Part shown: in pieces, positions 40,775 to 49,432 of the stretch
Numbering within the stretch: the stretch's first letter is position 1
Layout: the number at the start of each line of letters is the position of its first letter
Source of the DNA: Agromyces italicus DSM 16388
GTDB taxonomy: Bacteria; Actinomycetota; Actinomycetes; Actinomycetales; Microbacteriaceae
Length of the DNA: 64,000 nt
Assembly: GCF_000421545.1 (NCBI RefSeq)
Contig: NZ_ATXF01000005.1
Location: 434,001-498,000, forward strand
Reading direction: 5' to 3'
Notes under the pieces: generated by a model
Database searches by the model: none
What the model was told of the DNA's origin: nothing
What the model saw: the letters and a program-made list of their open reading frames with translations, nothing else
Position numbers and translations under genes: made by a program

Positions 40775-42085
40775 TCAGTCGATCGGCGGTATCCCCGGGG
40801 CGTCGTCCGGCTGCCGACGCTCGTCGGCGACGTCCGTCGCCAGGTCGGCCGGCGAGTGCTGACGCCGGCTCAGCCAGAGGAACGGCACCGCGAGCGCCTG
40901 GAACCCGCTGCTCACGAGGAGCGACCCCGGGTACCCCCAGAGGTCGGCCGAGCGCCCGAGGACCGGCTGGATCACCGCCCCTCCCGTGCTGCCGAGCAGG
41001 GAGTCGAACGACAGCACGGTCGCACGCTGGGCGGACGGGATCATGTCGTTGAGGTACGCCTGCTGCACCGGGCCCGCCGCCGCGTCGACGAGGCCCCAGA
41101 GGACGAGCAGCACGAGCGCGAGCCAGAAGCTGCGGTTGAACCCGAGCGCGAGGAGCATGGCGCTGCCGATCACGAGACTCAGGAGGATCGTCGTCGTGCG
41201 GCGTCGGAACCGGCGGCGCACCCACGGTGCGCAGAGTCCGCCGATGATCTGCGCACCCGAGAGGATCGCGGCGGCGAGCCCGGCGATCGAGTACGCCTCG
41301 GCATCGCCCCAGAGTTCGACGAGGTACGGCTGCAGCGCGTAGAAGACGTAGAAGCCGACGCCCGAGGTGAAGAAGGAGGCGAACATCACGTAGCGCACCG
41401 CCGGGCGCCCCAACCCGTACCGCAGCGATGACTGGAACACCTGCTTCGTCGCCCGCAGCGGGTGCGCGCGCCCCGCGGGGGTGAATCCGAGGTCGCGCAT
41501 GAGTACCGCGGCGACGACGAACATGACGATGAGGATCGCGGCGCGCACGAGGAACGGCACCCCGAGGTCGCTCGCCTGCGCGATCACGCCGCCCGCGATC
41601 GAGCCGATGAACATGGCGCCGCCCGAGAGCGCGAGCCCGCGCCCGAACACCCGCTCGAGGCTGCCGGTGTACCCGGTCGCCGTGAGCGCGTCGACGAGCC
41701 AGGCCTCGGTCGCCCCCGAGAAGAAGGTGAAGCCGAGCCCGAGCAGCACCGAAACGACCGCCCAGCCCCAGAACGGCGCCTCCACCAGCCAGAGCCAGTA
41801 GTAGAGGAGCGTCGTGACGGCGAGCGTCACCGTGCCGAGCAGATACGACACCCGACGGCCCAGGGTGTCGGCGACGACGCCCGTCGGCACCTCGAAGAGC
41901 ACCATGCCGACCGAGAAGAACGCGTTCGCGGCGAAGGCCTCGAGGTTCGAGAGCCCGGCGTCGAGCAGGAACAGCGTGTTCACGCCCCAGATGAACGAGG
42001 CCGCGAGCGTGTTGCCGATGAGCAGCGTGAAGTACACGGACTGCACCCGTCGCGCCGCGTGATTCACCGTCGTCGGCTCGCTCAC
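40775..42085 (-). CDS. MFS transporter
   Basis: A 436-residue twelve-helix transporter beginning with GTG. The signature loop is GVVADTLGRRVSYLLG, and the central loop carries RDLGFTPAGRAHPLRATKQV. The later half includes AYLNDMIPSAQRATVLSFDS, common in drug-efflux-like MFS proteins. It is divergent from the small membrane protein gene at 42156, with a 70-base gap. Substrate unknown; the hydrophilic C-terminus of about 30 residues is cytoplasmic. Confidence 0.86.
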   Translation of the reverse strand: MSEPTTVNHAARRVQSVYFTLLIGNTLAASFIWGVNTLFLLDAGLSNLEAFAANAFFSVGMVLFEVPTGVVADTLGRRVSYLLGTVTLAVTTLLYYWLWLVEAPFWGWAVVSVLLGLGFTFFSGATEAWLVDALTATGYTGSLERVFGRGLALSGGAMFIGSIAGGVIAQASDLGVPFLVRAAILIVMFVVAAVLMRDLGFTPAGRAHPLRATKQVFQSSLRYGLGRPAVRYVMFASFFTSGVGFYVFYALQPYLVELWGDAEAYSIAGLAAAILSGAQIIGGLCAPWVRRRFRRRTTTILLSLVIGSAMLLALGFNRSFWLALVLLVLWGLVDAAAGPVQQAYLNDMIPSAQRATVLSFDSLLGSTGGAVIQPVLGRSADLWGYPGSLLVSSGFQALAVPFLWLSRRQHSPADLATDVADERRQPDDAPGIPPID

Positions 42086-42155
42086 CCGCCCATCATCCTC
42101 CCGACCGGCCGTCGGCGGTAGCGCTGCACCGCAGGCGAAGCGCTACGCTCACGCC

Positions 42156-42539
42156 ATGGTGCGCTTCCTCATCCGACTCGGAGTCTCCCTCGCGCTCGCC
42201 GCCCTGGCCCTCTTCATCGCGTCGCTGCTCGTTCCCGGGATGCACCTGCACTGGCAGGGGTTCCTCGTCGCGATCATCGTGTTCGCCGCCGTCCAGACGC
42301 TCCTCGAGTGGCTGGTCGAGACCCTGTTCCACCGCGGCGCCCCCGCGGTCGCGGGAGTCGCGGGCCTCATCTCGACGGCGGTCGCCCTCTTCGTCGCCTC
42401 CCTCGGCGACGGCATCACCTTCGACGGCATGACGCCGTGGGTGCTCGCCGCCGTCATCGTCTGGATCATCACCGCCCTGGCGGCCTGGCTCTCGGGCAAG
42501 TACCTGCTGCCGCGCATCGCCCCCGAGAAGAAGGGCTGA
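42156..42539 (+). CDS. Small four-helix membrane protein (holin-4-like)
   Basis: A 127-residue protein with four hydrophobic segments (LGVSLALAALALFIASLLV; GFLVAIIVFAAVQTLLEWLV; AGLISTAVALFVASLG; VLAAVIVWIITALAAWL) and a short basic tail. The layout resembles the Mycobacterium/phage holin family 4-like proteins common in actinobacteria, where no lysis role is established. TACGCT stands 6 bases before the ATG (leaderless). It is followed by a PIG-L gene in the same direction. Confidence 0.75.
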   Translation: MVRFLIRLGVSLALAALALFIASLLVPGMHLHWQGFLVAIIVFAAVQTLLEWLVETLFHRGAPAVAGVAGLISTAVALFVASLGDGITFDGMTPWVLAAVIVWIITALAAWLSGKYLLPRIAPEKKG

Positions 42540-42640
42540 GCATGTGCGTGGCGCGGCCCGGACAGCCGGGTCAGGCTGCTCCGACCCGTCCCGCCGCGAG
42601 CGACCCGCGCTCGAGGCATCCGAACCCGAAGGCACCACCC

Positions 42641-43483
42641 ATGCGCAAGCGCACCGTCGCGCTCATCGTCGTCGCCGCCGTCCTCCTCGCCGTCGTCGGC
42701 GGGCTGTACTGGGCCGGCCGCCACCTCTTCTACGAACCCACCGCGAAGGGTGTCGACTCGGTCGTCGAGGAGCTCGGCGGCACCCGCGTGCTCGGGGTGT
42801 TCGCCCACCCCGACGACGAGCAGACCGTCAACGGGCTGTTCTGGCACGCGCACGAAGGCGGCGCGTACACGGCGATGATCACGGCCACGCCGGGTGAGGC
42901 CGGGCATCAGACCCCGGTCGTCGCGCGACAGGAGGACCTCGGCGAGGTCCGCAAAGCCGAGGCGCTGAAGAACAGCTTCAACCTCGGCGTCGATCGCCAC
43001 GTCGTCTGGGACTACCCCGACGGCGGCGTGCCCGAGGCCGACGAAAGCGAGCTCGTCGACCGCGTCGCCGACGAGATGAAGCGGGTCGAGCCCGATGTCG
43101 TCGTCGCGTTCTGGCCCGAGTCGGGCGCGACCGGTCACGAGGACCACATGCAGATGGGCCGCGTGACCGAGCTCGCGATCGCGAAGCTCGAAGAGGCGGG
43201 CGGCCCGTACGCCGGGCCGAAGCACCTGGTCTACACGATCAGCCCCTCGGGCGCCCTCGCGGCGTTCGGCGGCGACACCGGCGCGTTCGTCGTCGCGAAC
43301 CAGCCGAAGCCCGAGTACGCGATGGATGCCGCGGTGGCGAAGAAGCACGAGGGCTGGACGATCCACGCCTCGCAGTCGAACTACATGCAGGAGTCGTACA
43401 TCCTGCCGACGTGGCTCATCTACCTGCTCTGGGACCAGGAGTTCTACCACGTGCGCGACCTCGAGGCCGAGCCGCTGGCGTAG
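42641..43483 (+). CDS. PIG-L family deacetylase
   Basis: A 280-residue zinc-dependent deacetylase-like protein with an N-terminal membrane anchor (VALIVVAAVLLAVVGG). The metal motif is VFAHPDDEQTVNG, and GHEDHMQMGRV supplies the third ligand histidine. Relatives remove acetyl groups from N-acetylglucosaminyl lipids and thiols. I chose the ATG at 42641; an in-frame ATG at 42542, right after the preceding stop and with AAGAAGG upstream, would add 33 residues before the anchor and cannot be excluded. Confidence 0.85.
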   Translation: MRKRTVALIVVAAVLLAVVGGLYWAGRHLFYEPTAKGVDSVVEELGGTRVLGVFAHPDDEQTVNGLFWHAHEGGAYTAMITATPGEAGHQTPVVARQEDLGEVRKAEALKNSFNLGVDRHVVWDYPDGGVPEADESELVDRVADEMKRVEPDVVVAFWPESGATGHEDHMQMGRVTELAIAKLEEAGGPYAGPKHLVYTISPSGALAAFGGDTGAFVVANQPKPEYAMDAAVAKKHEGWTIHASQSNYMQESYILPTWLIYLLWDQEFYHVRDLEAEPLA

Positions 43484-43559
43484 GGCGGCTCGACGCCGGC
43501 GCTGCAGACCCCCTTTCCACGCGAACGGAGGGCAGCCTCCGATTCACTATGCTGACGCT

Positions 43560-44042
43560 GTGAATCGCGCTCTCGCCCGCAGCCTCGGTGCTGCGCTCCT
43601 CGTCTCGTCGATGACGTTCGCCCTCGCCGCCTGCTCGCTCCCGGGCGGCGCTCCCGCCGAGGACTCCCGTCCGTCTGAGCAGCCGGTGGTCGCCACCGAG
43701 GCCTCCGGCGACCAGGCGGCCGCGCTCGACCGTTACGTCGCGGCCGTGCAGGAGCAGATGCCGGCACTGTTAGACCAGTTCGGCGGGATGTACTCGGAGA
43801 TCACAGCCGAGGCGATCGCGCCCGACACCATCGACTACCGCTACGTGTTCACCGAGGCGGTGGACGCAGCCGCGGCCGGACCGACCTTCGACGAGCAGAA
43901 GCCGATGCTGCAGACCCTCTGCGACGAGACGCTGTTCCCCGAGATGGAGTCGCACGGGATCACCGAGTCGCCGAAGGTGAAGTACACCTACCTCAACCCC
44001 GACGGTTCCGAGGTCTGGACGAACGTCTTCACCTCGGAGTAG
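43560..44042 (+). CDS. Small lipoprotein (DUF4854-like)
   Basis: A 160-residue exported protein from the GTG at 43560, 6 bases after TATGCT (leaderless). Lipobox ALAAC near residue 22. The mature domain contains AALDRYVAAVQEQMPALLDQ, DYRYVFTEAVDAA and a C-terminal VKYTYLNPDGSEVWTNVF, resembling DUF4854 proteins. Function unknown. Confidence 0.75.
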   Translation: MNRALARSLGAALLVSSMTFALAACSLPGGAPAEDSRPSEQPVVATEASGDQAAALDRYVAAVQEQMPALLDQFGGMYSEITAEAIAPDTIDYRYVFTEAVDAAAAGPTFDEQKPMLQTLCDETLFPEMESHGITESPKVKYTYLNPDGSEVWTNVFTSE

Positions 44043-44114
44043 CAACGCGAGCCGGTCGACCCGGTGCTGCTCGCCTAGGCTGACTGGCAGGCCCGAGCAG
44101 ACTGGGGATGGCGC

Positions 44115-44795
44115 ATGACCGAACCGAGACTCGCCGAAGTGCAGGCCGAACTCGCCGCACTCGACGACCCGAAGACGCGCGAGGGCAACGAACGACGGGG
44201 CGACACGCACGGCGTGAACCTCGCCCAGCTGCGCGCCCTCGCGAAGCGCGTCAAGACGAACCACGAACTCGCCCTCGAGCTCTGGGCGACCGGCGACACC
44301 GCCTCGAGGCTGCTCGCGATCCTGATCTGCAGACCGAAGGCGTTCAGCGCCGACGAGCTCGATGCGATGGTCCGCGAGGAGCCGACGCCCAAAGGCCACG
44401 ACTGGCTCGTCAACTACGTGGTCAAGAAGAGCCCCCACGCCGAGGAGCTTCGGCTCGCGTGGCTCGACGACGCCGACCCGCTCGCGGCGAGCGCCGCCTG
44501 GGCGCTCAACGCCCAACGGGTGTCGAAGCAGCCCGAGCGGCTCGAGCCCGAGGAGCTGCCCGCCATGCTCGACACCATCGAGGCCGAGATGAAGAATGCC
44601 CCGAAGCAGGTGCAATGGGAGATGAACACGTCGCTCGCGATGATCGGCATCAACCATCCGCCGTTCCGAGCGCGCGCGATCGACATCGGCGAACGACTCG
44701 AGGTGCTGAAGGACTACCCGACTGCCCCGAACTGCACCTCGCCCTTCGCCCCGATCTGGATCGGCGAGATGGTGCGGCGGCAGACGGCGAAGTAG
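44115..44795 (+). CDS. DNA alkylation repair-like (HEAT-repeat) protein
   Basis: A 226-residue helical protein. The order of motifs NERRGDTHGVNLAQLRALAK, LLAILICRPKAF, HDWLVNYVVKKSPH and NCTSPFAPIWIGEMVRRQ matches the proteins annotated as DNA alkylation repair enzymes in actinobacteria. HDWLV corresponds to the DNWDLVD region of AlkD but lacks its Asn-Trp-Asp spacing, so glycosylase activity is uncertain. It is a single gene between the lipoprotein and the two-component system. Confidence 0.78.
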   Translation: MTEPRLAEVQAELAALDDPKTREGNERRGDTHGVNLAQLRALAKRVKTNHELALELWATGDTASRLLAILICRPKAFSADELDAMVREEPTPKGHDWLVNYVVKKSPHAEELRLAWLDDADPLAASAAWALNAQRVSKQPERLEPEELPAMLDTIEAEMKNAPKQVQWEMNTSLAMIGINHPPFRARAIDIGERLEVLKDYPTAPNCTSPFAPIWIGEMVRRQTAK

Positions 44796-44882
44796 GGCCC
44801 GCACAGGTCGGCCCCGGGACGGCCCGGCGATCTCCGCCACGCGGCGGATCCCCGCACGGCGCCCGATCGCTACCGTGGAGGG

Positions 44883-46247
44883 ATGCCCGAGAACGTGACC
44901 ACCGCCCCGCCCGTGCTGCCGGGCGTCGAGTGGGTCAGGCCGCGCCCGGGCCGCCGCGGGTACCGCAACGACCTCGTGCTCGCGCTCGTGCTCGCCGTGG
45001 GCACAGCCGCGAGCGTGGTGCTCTACCGCGCGACCGGCTGGGGCGAGGGCACCCCCTGGTGGGGCGCAGCGCTCTGGGCGGCCGGGATGACCCTCCCCCT
45101 CGCCGCGCGGCGCCGCGTGCCCGAGATCGTGGCGCTCGTGGCATCCGCCGTCTTCATCGTCGGCGCCGTCGTGGGCGTCGGCGAGGCGCTCTTCTCGAAC
45201 ATCGCGCTCTTCGTCGCGATCTACACGGTCGGCGCGTGGGGGCGCAGCCGTCGTGTCGCGACGATCGTTCGCGGCGCCATCGTGGTCGTGATGTTCGGGT
45301 GGCTGTTCTGGGGGCTCATCTTCTACTCCACGGTGCAGGACCACCTCCCCGAGCTCTCCCGCGAGGGCCTGCTCTCGCCGTACCTCGCCTATGGGTTCAT
45401 CAACGTGCTCACCAACCTGCTGTACTTCGGCGGCGCCTGGTATTTCGGCGACACCGCCTACCGGTCGGCTCGCGCGCGGGCAGAACTCGAGCAGCGCACG
45501 GCCGAGCTCGCGGCCGAGCGCGAACGCACCCGTGTGCAGGCGGTCGCGCTCGAACGCCTGCGCATCGCGCGCGAGCTCCACGACGTCGTCGCCCACCACG
45601 TCTCGGTCATCGGCGTGCAGGCGGGGGCGGCGAGGCGCGTGCTCGCCAAGGATCCGGCGGCGGCGACCGCGTCGCTCTCGGCGATCGAGTCGAACGCACG
45701 CGAGGCGGTCGATGAACTCCACGGGCTGCTCGGCACGCTCCGCGCCGACGCCGACACCGGGCCGCTCGCGCTCGTCGACGATGCCGAATCCACGACCGGC
45801 GAGGCGACCACGAGCACCTCGACCCGCGGGATCGCCCGGCTCGACGAGCTCGTGCGCGAGTCGGCCGACGGCGGGCTGCCCGTGACCCTCGCCATCGTCG
45901 GCGAACCGCGGCCGGTCTCGCCGGTCGTCGACCTCAGCGCGTACCGCATCACCCAGGAGGCCCTCACGAACGTGCGCAAGCATGCCGGCGCCGCCGCGAC
46001 CGCCGAGGTGCGCGTGCGCTGGACCGACGCGGCGCTCGAGATCGAGATCACCAACTCGGGCACCACGACGTCGGTCGCGGGGGCGCGACGATCGGGGTCC
46101 ACGGCCGGTTCGACCGGGGGCCTCGGCCAGCTCGGCATGCGCGAGCGGGTCGCCGCGGCCGGCGGCACGATCGAACTGCGCACCCGCGCGCGGGGCGGCT
46201 ACCTCGTGCGCGCGGGCTTCCCGCTGCGCCGGGAGGACGACGCGTGA
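44883..46247 (+). CDS. NarL-type sensor histidine kinase
   Basis: A 454-residue kinase with about five N-terminal membrane helices (residues 28-195), a coiled-coil linker (ELEQRTAELAAERERTRVQA) and a HisKA_3 domain with phosphoacceptor His233 in RELHDVVAHHVSVI. The HATPase domain shows NVRKHAG and GLGQLGMRERVAAAGG; an Ala/Gly/Thr-rich loop interrupts it. TACCGT stands 6 bases before the ATG (leaderless). It overlaps its response regulator by 4 bases. The stimulus is unknown and likely sensed in or at the membrane. Confidence 0.92.
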   Translation: MPENVTTAPPVLPGVEWVRPRPGRRGYRNDLVLALVLAVGTAASVVLYRATGWGEGTPWWGAALWAAGMTLPLAARRRVPEIVALVASAVFIVGAVVGVGEALFSNIALFVAIYTVGAWGRSRRVATIVRGAIVVVMFGWLFWGLIFYSTVQDHLPELSREGLLSPYLAYGFINVLTNLLYFGGAWYFGDTAYRSARARAELEQRTAELAAERERTRVQAVALERLRIARELHDVVAHHVSVIGVQAGAARRVLAKDPAAATASLSAIESNAREAVDELHGLLGTLRADADTGPLALVDDAESTTGEATTSTSTRGIARLDELVRESADGGLPVTLAIVGEPRPVSPVVDLSAYRITQEALTNVRKHAGAAATAEVRVRWTDAALEIEITNSGTTTSVAGARRSGSTAGSTGGLGQLGMRERVAAAGGTIELRTRARGGYLVRAGFPLRREDDA

Positions 46248-46954
46248 GCATCCGCGTGCTCGTCGTCGACGACCAGAGCCTCGTACGCGCCGGCTTCCGC
46301 ACCATCCTCGACTCGGAGGACGGGATCGAGGTCGTCGGGGAGGCGGCCGACGGCCAGGCGGCGATCGAACAGGTCGCGGCACTCGCCCCCGACGTGGTCT
46401 GCATGGACGTGCAGATGCCCGGCATGGACGGCCTCGAGGCCACCCGCCGCCTCACGGGCGACGAAGCGACGCATGCGGCCGTGCTCGTGCTCACGACCTT
46501 CAACCGCGAGGACTACCTGTTCGCCGCGCTCGATGCGGGGGCGAGCGGGTTCCTGCTGAAGAACTCGAGCCCCGAGCAGCTCATCGAGGCGGTGCAGGTC
46601 GTCGCGCGCGGCGACGCCCTGCTCTCCCCGGATGTCACGCGCCGCGTCATCGAGGCGGTGGCGGGCCGCTCGGGGTCGAGCAACGCGGGCGGGCACGAGG
46701 CATCCGTCGCCGCGACCGGCACCGCGGATCGCCCGCAGCCGGCCGAACTCGCGACGCTGACCGAGCGCGAGCGCGAGGTGCTCGAGCTGCTCGCGCTGGG
46801 CATCTCGAACGCGGAGATCGCCGAGCGGCTCTGGGTGGGCGAGGCGACGGTGAAGACGCACGTGTCGAAGGTGCTCATGAAGCTCGGCCTCCGCGACCGG
46901 GTGCACGCGGTGGTCTACGCCTACGAGCACGGCGTGGTGCGGCCGCGCGGCTGA
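46244..46954 (+). CDS. NarL/LuxR-type response regulator
   Basis: A 236-residue response regulator. The receiver domain (1-125) has the phosphoacceptor Asp55 in VCMDVQMPGMDG and the switch lysine in FLLKNSS. A 35-residue Gly/Ser/Ala-rich linker precedes the LuxR-type helix-turn-helix (LTEREREVLELLALGISNAE, then IAERLWVGEATVKTHVSKVL). It is coupled to the kinase gene at 46244. Target genes are not evident; two copies of CGGCTGAACCC lie just beyond its stop codon. Confidence 0.93.
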   Translation: MSIRVLVVDDQSLVRAGFRTILDSEDGIEVVGEAADGQAAIEQVAALAPDVVCMDVQMPGMDGLEATRRLTGDEATHAAVLVLTTFNREDYLFAALDAGASGFLLKNSSPEQLIEAVQVVARGDALLSPDVTRRVIEAVAGRSGSSNAGGHEASVAATGTADRPQPAELATLTEREREVLELLALGISNAEIAERLWVGEATVKTHVSKVLMKLGLRDRVHAVVYAYEHGVVRPRG

Positions 46955-47010
46955 ACCCGCGCGGCTCGCCTCGCACGGCTGAACCCACACGGCTCGTCAT
47001 CTCGGCTCGT

Positions 47011-47094
47011 GACGAGTCGTCAGCAGGTCCGGCCGACACGCCGCCGTCGAACCCGCGCGTGCGCGCGTCGCCCCGGCGGCGCCGACGACTCGTC
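47011..47094. repeat. Inverted repeat with 11-base arms
   Basis: GACGAGTCGTC (47011-47021) pairs with GACGACTCGTC (47084-47094) across 62 bases, in the gap after the response regulator. It could terminate that transcript. Confidence 0.5.
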
Positions 47095-47125
47095 GCGCGC
47101 CGCTGGAACGGGGCGAGCCGCGGGG

Positions 47126-47184
47126 TTGACGCCGGCACCGCCCTGTCCTAGTGTTAAGCAATTCATTAATTAAGGAGTTGCTTA
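47126..47184 (+). promoter_or_regulatory. Promoter and ArsR-type operator
   Basis: TTGACG (47126-47131) and TAGTGT (47149-47154) are spaced by 17 bases. Just downstream lies the dyad TAAGCAA (47155-47161) / TTGCTTA (47178-47184), with an AT-rich centre unusual for this genome. A bound ArsR protein would cover the transcript start, giving autorepression. Confidence 0.7.
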
Positions 47185-47186
47185 CA

Positions 47187-47525
47187 TTGGGCGGACCGCA
47201 GGACGAGCTCAGCGCGGTGTTCCAGGCGCTCGCCGATCCGACCCGCCGCGCGATGCTCTCGCGCCTCCGGGTCGGGCCGGCGACCGTCGGCGAACTCGCC
47301 GAGCCGTTCGCCATGAGCCGCCCCGCGATCTCGCAGCACCTCAAGGTGCTCGAGCGGGCCGGGCTCATCGAACGCACCGCGACGGCGCAGTGGCGCACGT
47401 GCACGCTGCGCACCGAACCCCTCGACGAGGCATCCGCCTGGGTCGAGCACCACCGTGGCGAGTGGAACGAACGCTTCGACCTGCTCGCCGAGCACCTCCG
47501 CACCATGAAGGAGAACTCGAAATGA
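47187..47525 (+). CDS. ArsR-family transcriptional regulator
   Basis: A 112-residue winged-helix repressor. I start it at the TTG at 47187, because AAGGAG lies 9 bases before it and the promoter places the transcript start downstream of the GTG at 47151. The DNA-binding core is ADPTRRAMLSRLRVGPATVG, ELAEPFAMSRPAISQHLKVL. It has no metal-binding CxC motif in the recognition helix, so it belongs to the group that travels with SRPBCC (AHSA1) proteins rather than the metal sensors. It overlaps the next gene by 3 bases. Confidence 0.87.
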   Translation: MGGPQDELSAVFQALADPTRRAMLSRLRVGPATVGELAEPFAMSRPAISQHLKVLERAGLIERTATAQWRTCTLRTEPLDEASAWVEHHRGEWNERFDLLAEHLRTMKENSK

Positions 47526-48055
47526 CCGAGTACGAGACCACGACGACGGATGCCTCCGGCTCCGCCGAACGCCCGCAGTTCACGATCACCCGCGTCTTCG
47601 ACGCGCCGCGCGAACTCGTCTGGCGGGCATGGACCGAGCGCGCGGACGCGGCAGAGTGGTGGCACCCGCGCGGGGTCGAGATCAAGCCCGGCAGCATCGA
47701 CGTCGACGCCCACGTCGGCGGCCGCTACCGCTACACGATGGTCGCGCCCGACGGCTCCGAGTACCCGACCGCCGGCGTCTACCGCGAACTCGACCCCCCG
47801 AAGCGCCTCGTCATGACCTGGGGCTCGCCGGGCGACGCCGACGACGTGGCGCCCGTGATCACGGTGACGCTCAGCGAGCTGCCGGGCGACCGTACCGAGA
47901 TGCGGTTCCATGTGCTCGGCATCGACGGCGCCCCCGGCGACGACAACGTCTACGACGGCTGGAGTTCGGCGTTCGACGTGCTGGCCGAACACCTCGGCGC
48001 GGCCGACACCGCGGCCGACCCCGCAGGCCGGGCCGACCCCGGTGGGGCTTCCTGA
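47522..48055 (+). CDS. SRPBCC (AHSA1-like) domain protein
   Basis: A 177-residue START-like ligand-binding protein. The family pattern is clear: FTITRVFDAPRELVWRAWTE near the N-terminus, the WWHPRG segment, DVHVGG-like DAHVGGRYRY, and DGWSSAFDVLAEHL near the end. Such proteins bind hydrophobic ligands and are often controlled by the ArsR gene in front. Here the two overlap (ATGA), and a dihydrofolate-reductase-like gene follows with a 1-base overlap. Ligand unknown. Confidence 0.87.
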   Translation: MTEYETTTTDASGSAERPQFTITRVFDAPRELVWRAWTERADAAEWWHPRGVEIKPGSIDVDAHVGGRYRYTMVAPDGSEYPTAGVYRELDPPKRLVMTWGSPGDADDVAPVITVTLSELPGDRTEMRFHVLGIDGAPGDDNVYDGWSSAFDVLAEHLGAADTAADPAGRADPGGAS

Positions 48056-48633
48056 TGGGCCGCCTCATCGTCGAGCAGGTCGTGACCGTCGACGGCTACG
48101 CCGCCGACCCCGACGGCGGCATCGGGTTCTTCGAGGCCCTGATCCCGCCGGGTGACGACGGCGAGCCCCAGCTCAACGACGCCGAGCAGCTCGACTACGT
48201 CTCGCAGGCCGACGCGATCCTGTTCGGCGCGACGACGTACCGGATGTTCGCCGACTACTGGCCGGGCATCGACCCCGCAGTCGAGCACGTCGGCGAGATC
48301 GTCAACCGGCTGCCGAAGTTCGTCGTCTCCAACACACTCACGGATGCTCCGTGGGGTGACGGGCGCATCGAGATCCTCCGTGGCGACGGGGCCGAGCAGG
48401 CCGCCGCACTGAAGGAGCGTTTCGGCACCGTCATCGTGTGGGGCAGCCTCGTGCTGACCGATGCGCTGTTCGCCGCCGGACTCGTCGACGAGCTGCACCT
48501 GCGGGTCGTGCCGACACTCATCGGCGCGGGGCGCTCGTTCACGCCCGGCGGGCTCGGCGACCGCTCGCTCGAGCTCGACCGAGCGGCGCAGCGACCGGGC
48601 GGCGTGGTGAGCCTCCGTTATCGCGTGCGCTGA
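48055..48633 (+). CDS. Dihydrofolate reductase-like (RibD C-terminal fold) protein
   Basis: A 192-residue protein of the DHFR/RibD-C superfamily: LIVEQVVTVDGYAADPDGGI, then ILFGATTYRMFADYW, the VIVWGSLVLTDAL strand and DELHLRVVPTLIGAG. True folate activity is not implied; most members of this group are uncharacterised reductases. It is the third gene of the ArsR operon. A gene of the same fold lies convergently 45 bases away. Confidence 0.85.
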   Translation: MGRLIVEQVVTVDGYAADPDGGIGFFEALIPPGDDGEPQLNDAEQLDYVSQADAILFGATTYRMFADYWPGIDPAVEHVGEIVNRLPKFVVSNTLTDAPWGDGRIEILRGDGAEQAAALKERFGTVIVWGSLVLTDALFAAGLVDELHLRVVPTLIGAGRSFTPGGLGDRSLELDRAAQRPGGVVSLRYRVR

Positions 48634-48678
48634 GGGTCGCCGAGCCGGCGGACGGTCGACGCACCGATGAGCGCGCCG

Positions 48679-49341
48679 TCACCGCCGGAAGGTCACGTGG
48701 ACGACGCCGCTCTCGGCTGTCTCGCTCGAGACCTCGTAACCGCCCTCGAGCCCGCGCAGGTCCTCCCACAGGCTGAGTCCGCGACCGAGGACGATCGGGG
48801 CGATCGCGACGTGGAGCCGGTCGACCAGCCCCGCAGCGAGGAACGAGCGGACTGTTCGCACCCCGCCCCCGATGCGCACGTCGCCCCCGCCCGCGGCGCG
48901 GCGCGCCTCGGCGAGCGCCTCCTCGGGCGACGCGTCGCGGAAGTGGAAAGTCGTCCCGCCCGCCATCTCGATCGACGGGCGCGGCGCGTGCGTCAGCACG
49001 AACACCGGCACGTGGAACGGCGGCTCTTCGCCCCACCAGCCATGCCAGTCGGGGTCGTCGGCGTTCTGGTGCAAGCCGAACATGCCCGCGCCCATGATCT
49101 CGGCGCCGATGTTCTCGAAGTACGTGCGGGCGTACGCGTCGTCGACGCCCGTGGTGCCGGCTCCCGTGTCATCGCCGAACACCCGCTCGCGGAACGTACG
49201 CGTGGCCGAGTAGGCGCCGGTGAGGCGGAACCAGTCGGCGCCCATCGGGTTCTCGGCCGTCTGGTCGGTGGTCGAGGCGTAGCCGTCGAGTGAGATGTCG
49301 AGGTCGGCGCGAACGGCCACGGGCGGGGTCCTTCCGGTCAT
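48679..49341 (-). CDS. Dihydrofolate reductase-like (RibD C-terminal fold) protein
   Basis: A 220-residue member of the same superfamily: RADLDISLDGYASTTDQTAE, an inserted loop with YARTYFENIGAEIMGAGMFG, DVRIGGGVRTVRSFL and VDRLHVAIAPIVLGRG. It is longer than its convergent neighbour and only distantly similar, so the pair reflects clustering rather than recent duplication. No substrate can be assigned. Confidence 0.85.
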   Translation of the reverse strand: MTGRTPPVAVRADLDISLDGYASTTDQTAENPMGADWFRLTGAYSATRTFRERVFGDDTGAGTTGVDDAYARTYFENIGAEIMGAGMFGLHQNADDPDWHGWWGEEPPFHVPVFVLTHAPRPSIEMAGGTTFHFRDASPEEALAEARRAAGGGDVRIGGGVRTVRSFLAAGLVDRLHVAIAPIVLGRGLSLWEDLRGLEGGYEVSSETAESGVVHVTFRR

Positions 49342-49432
49342 CGATCGCGACCCGATCGGGCCGCGACGCCCACTCTTCCCGAGCTCGGGACGACTCCGAA
49401 GAGTTTCGATGGCTCTCGAAACACGACCCCGC

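Noticed and set aside
42542..42640. Separate small peptide between the holin-like and PIG-L genes
   Set aside because: It is in frame with PIG-L and is better read as an optional N-terminal extension; sequence is low-complexity.
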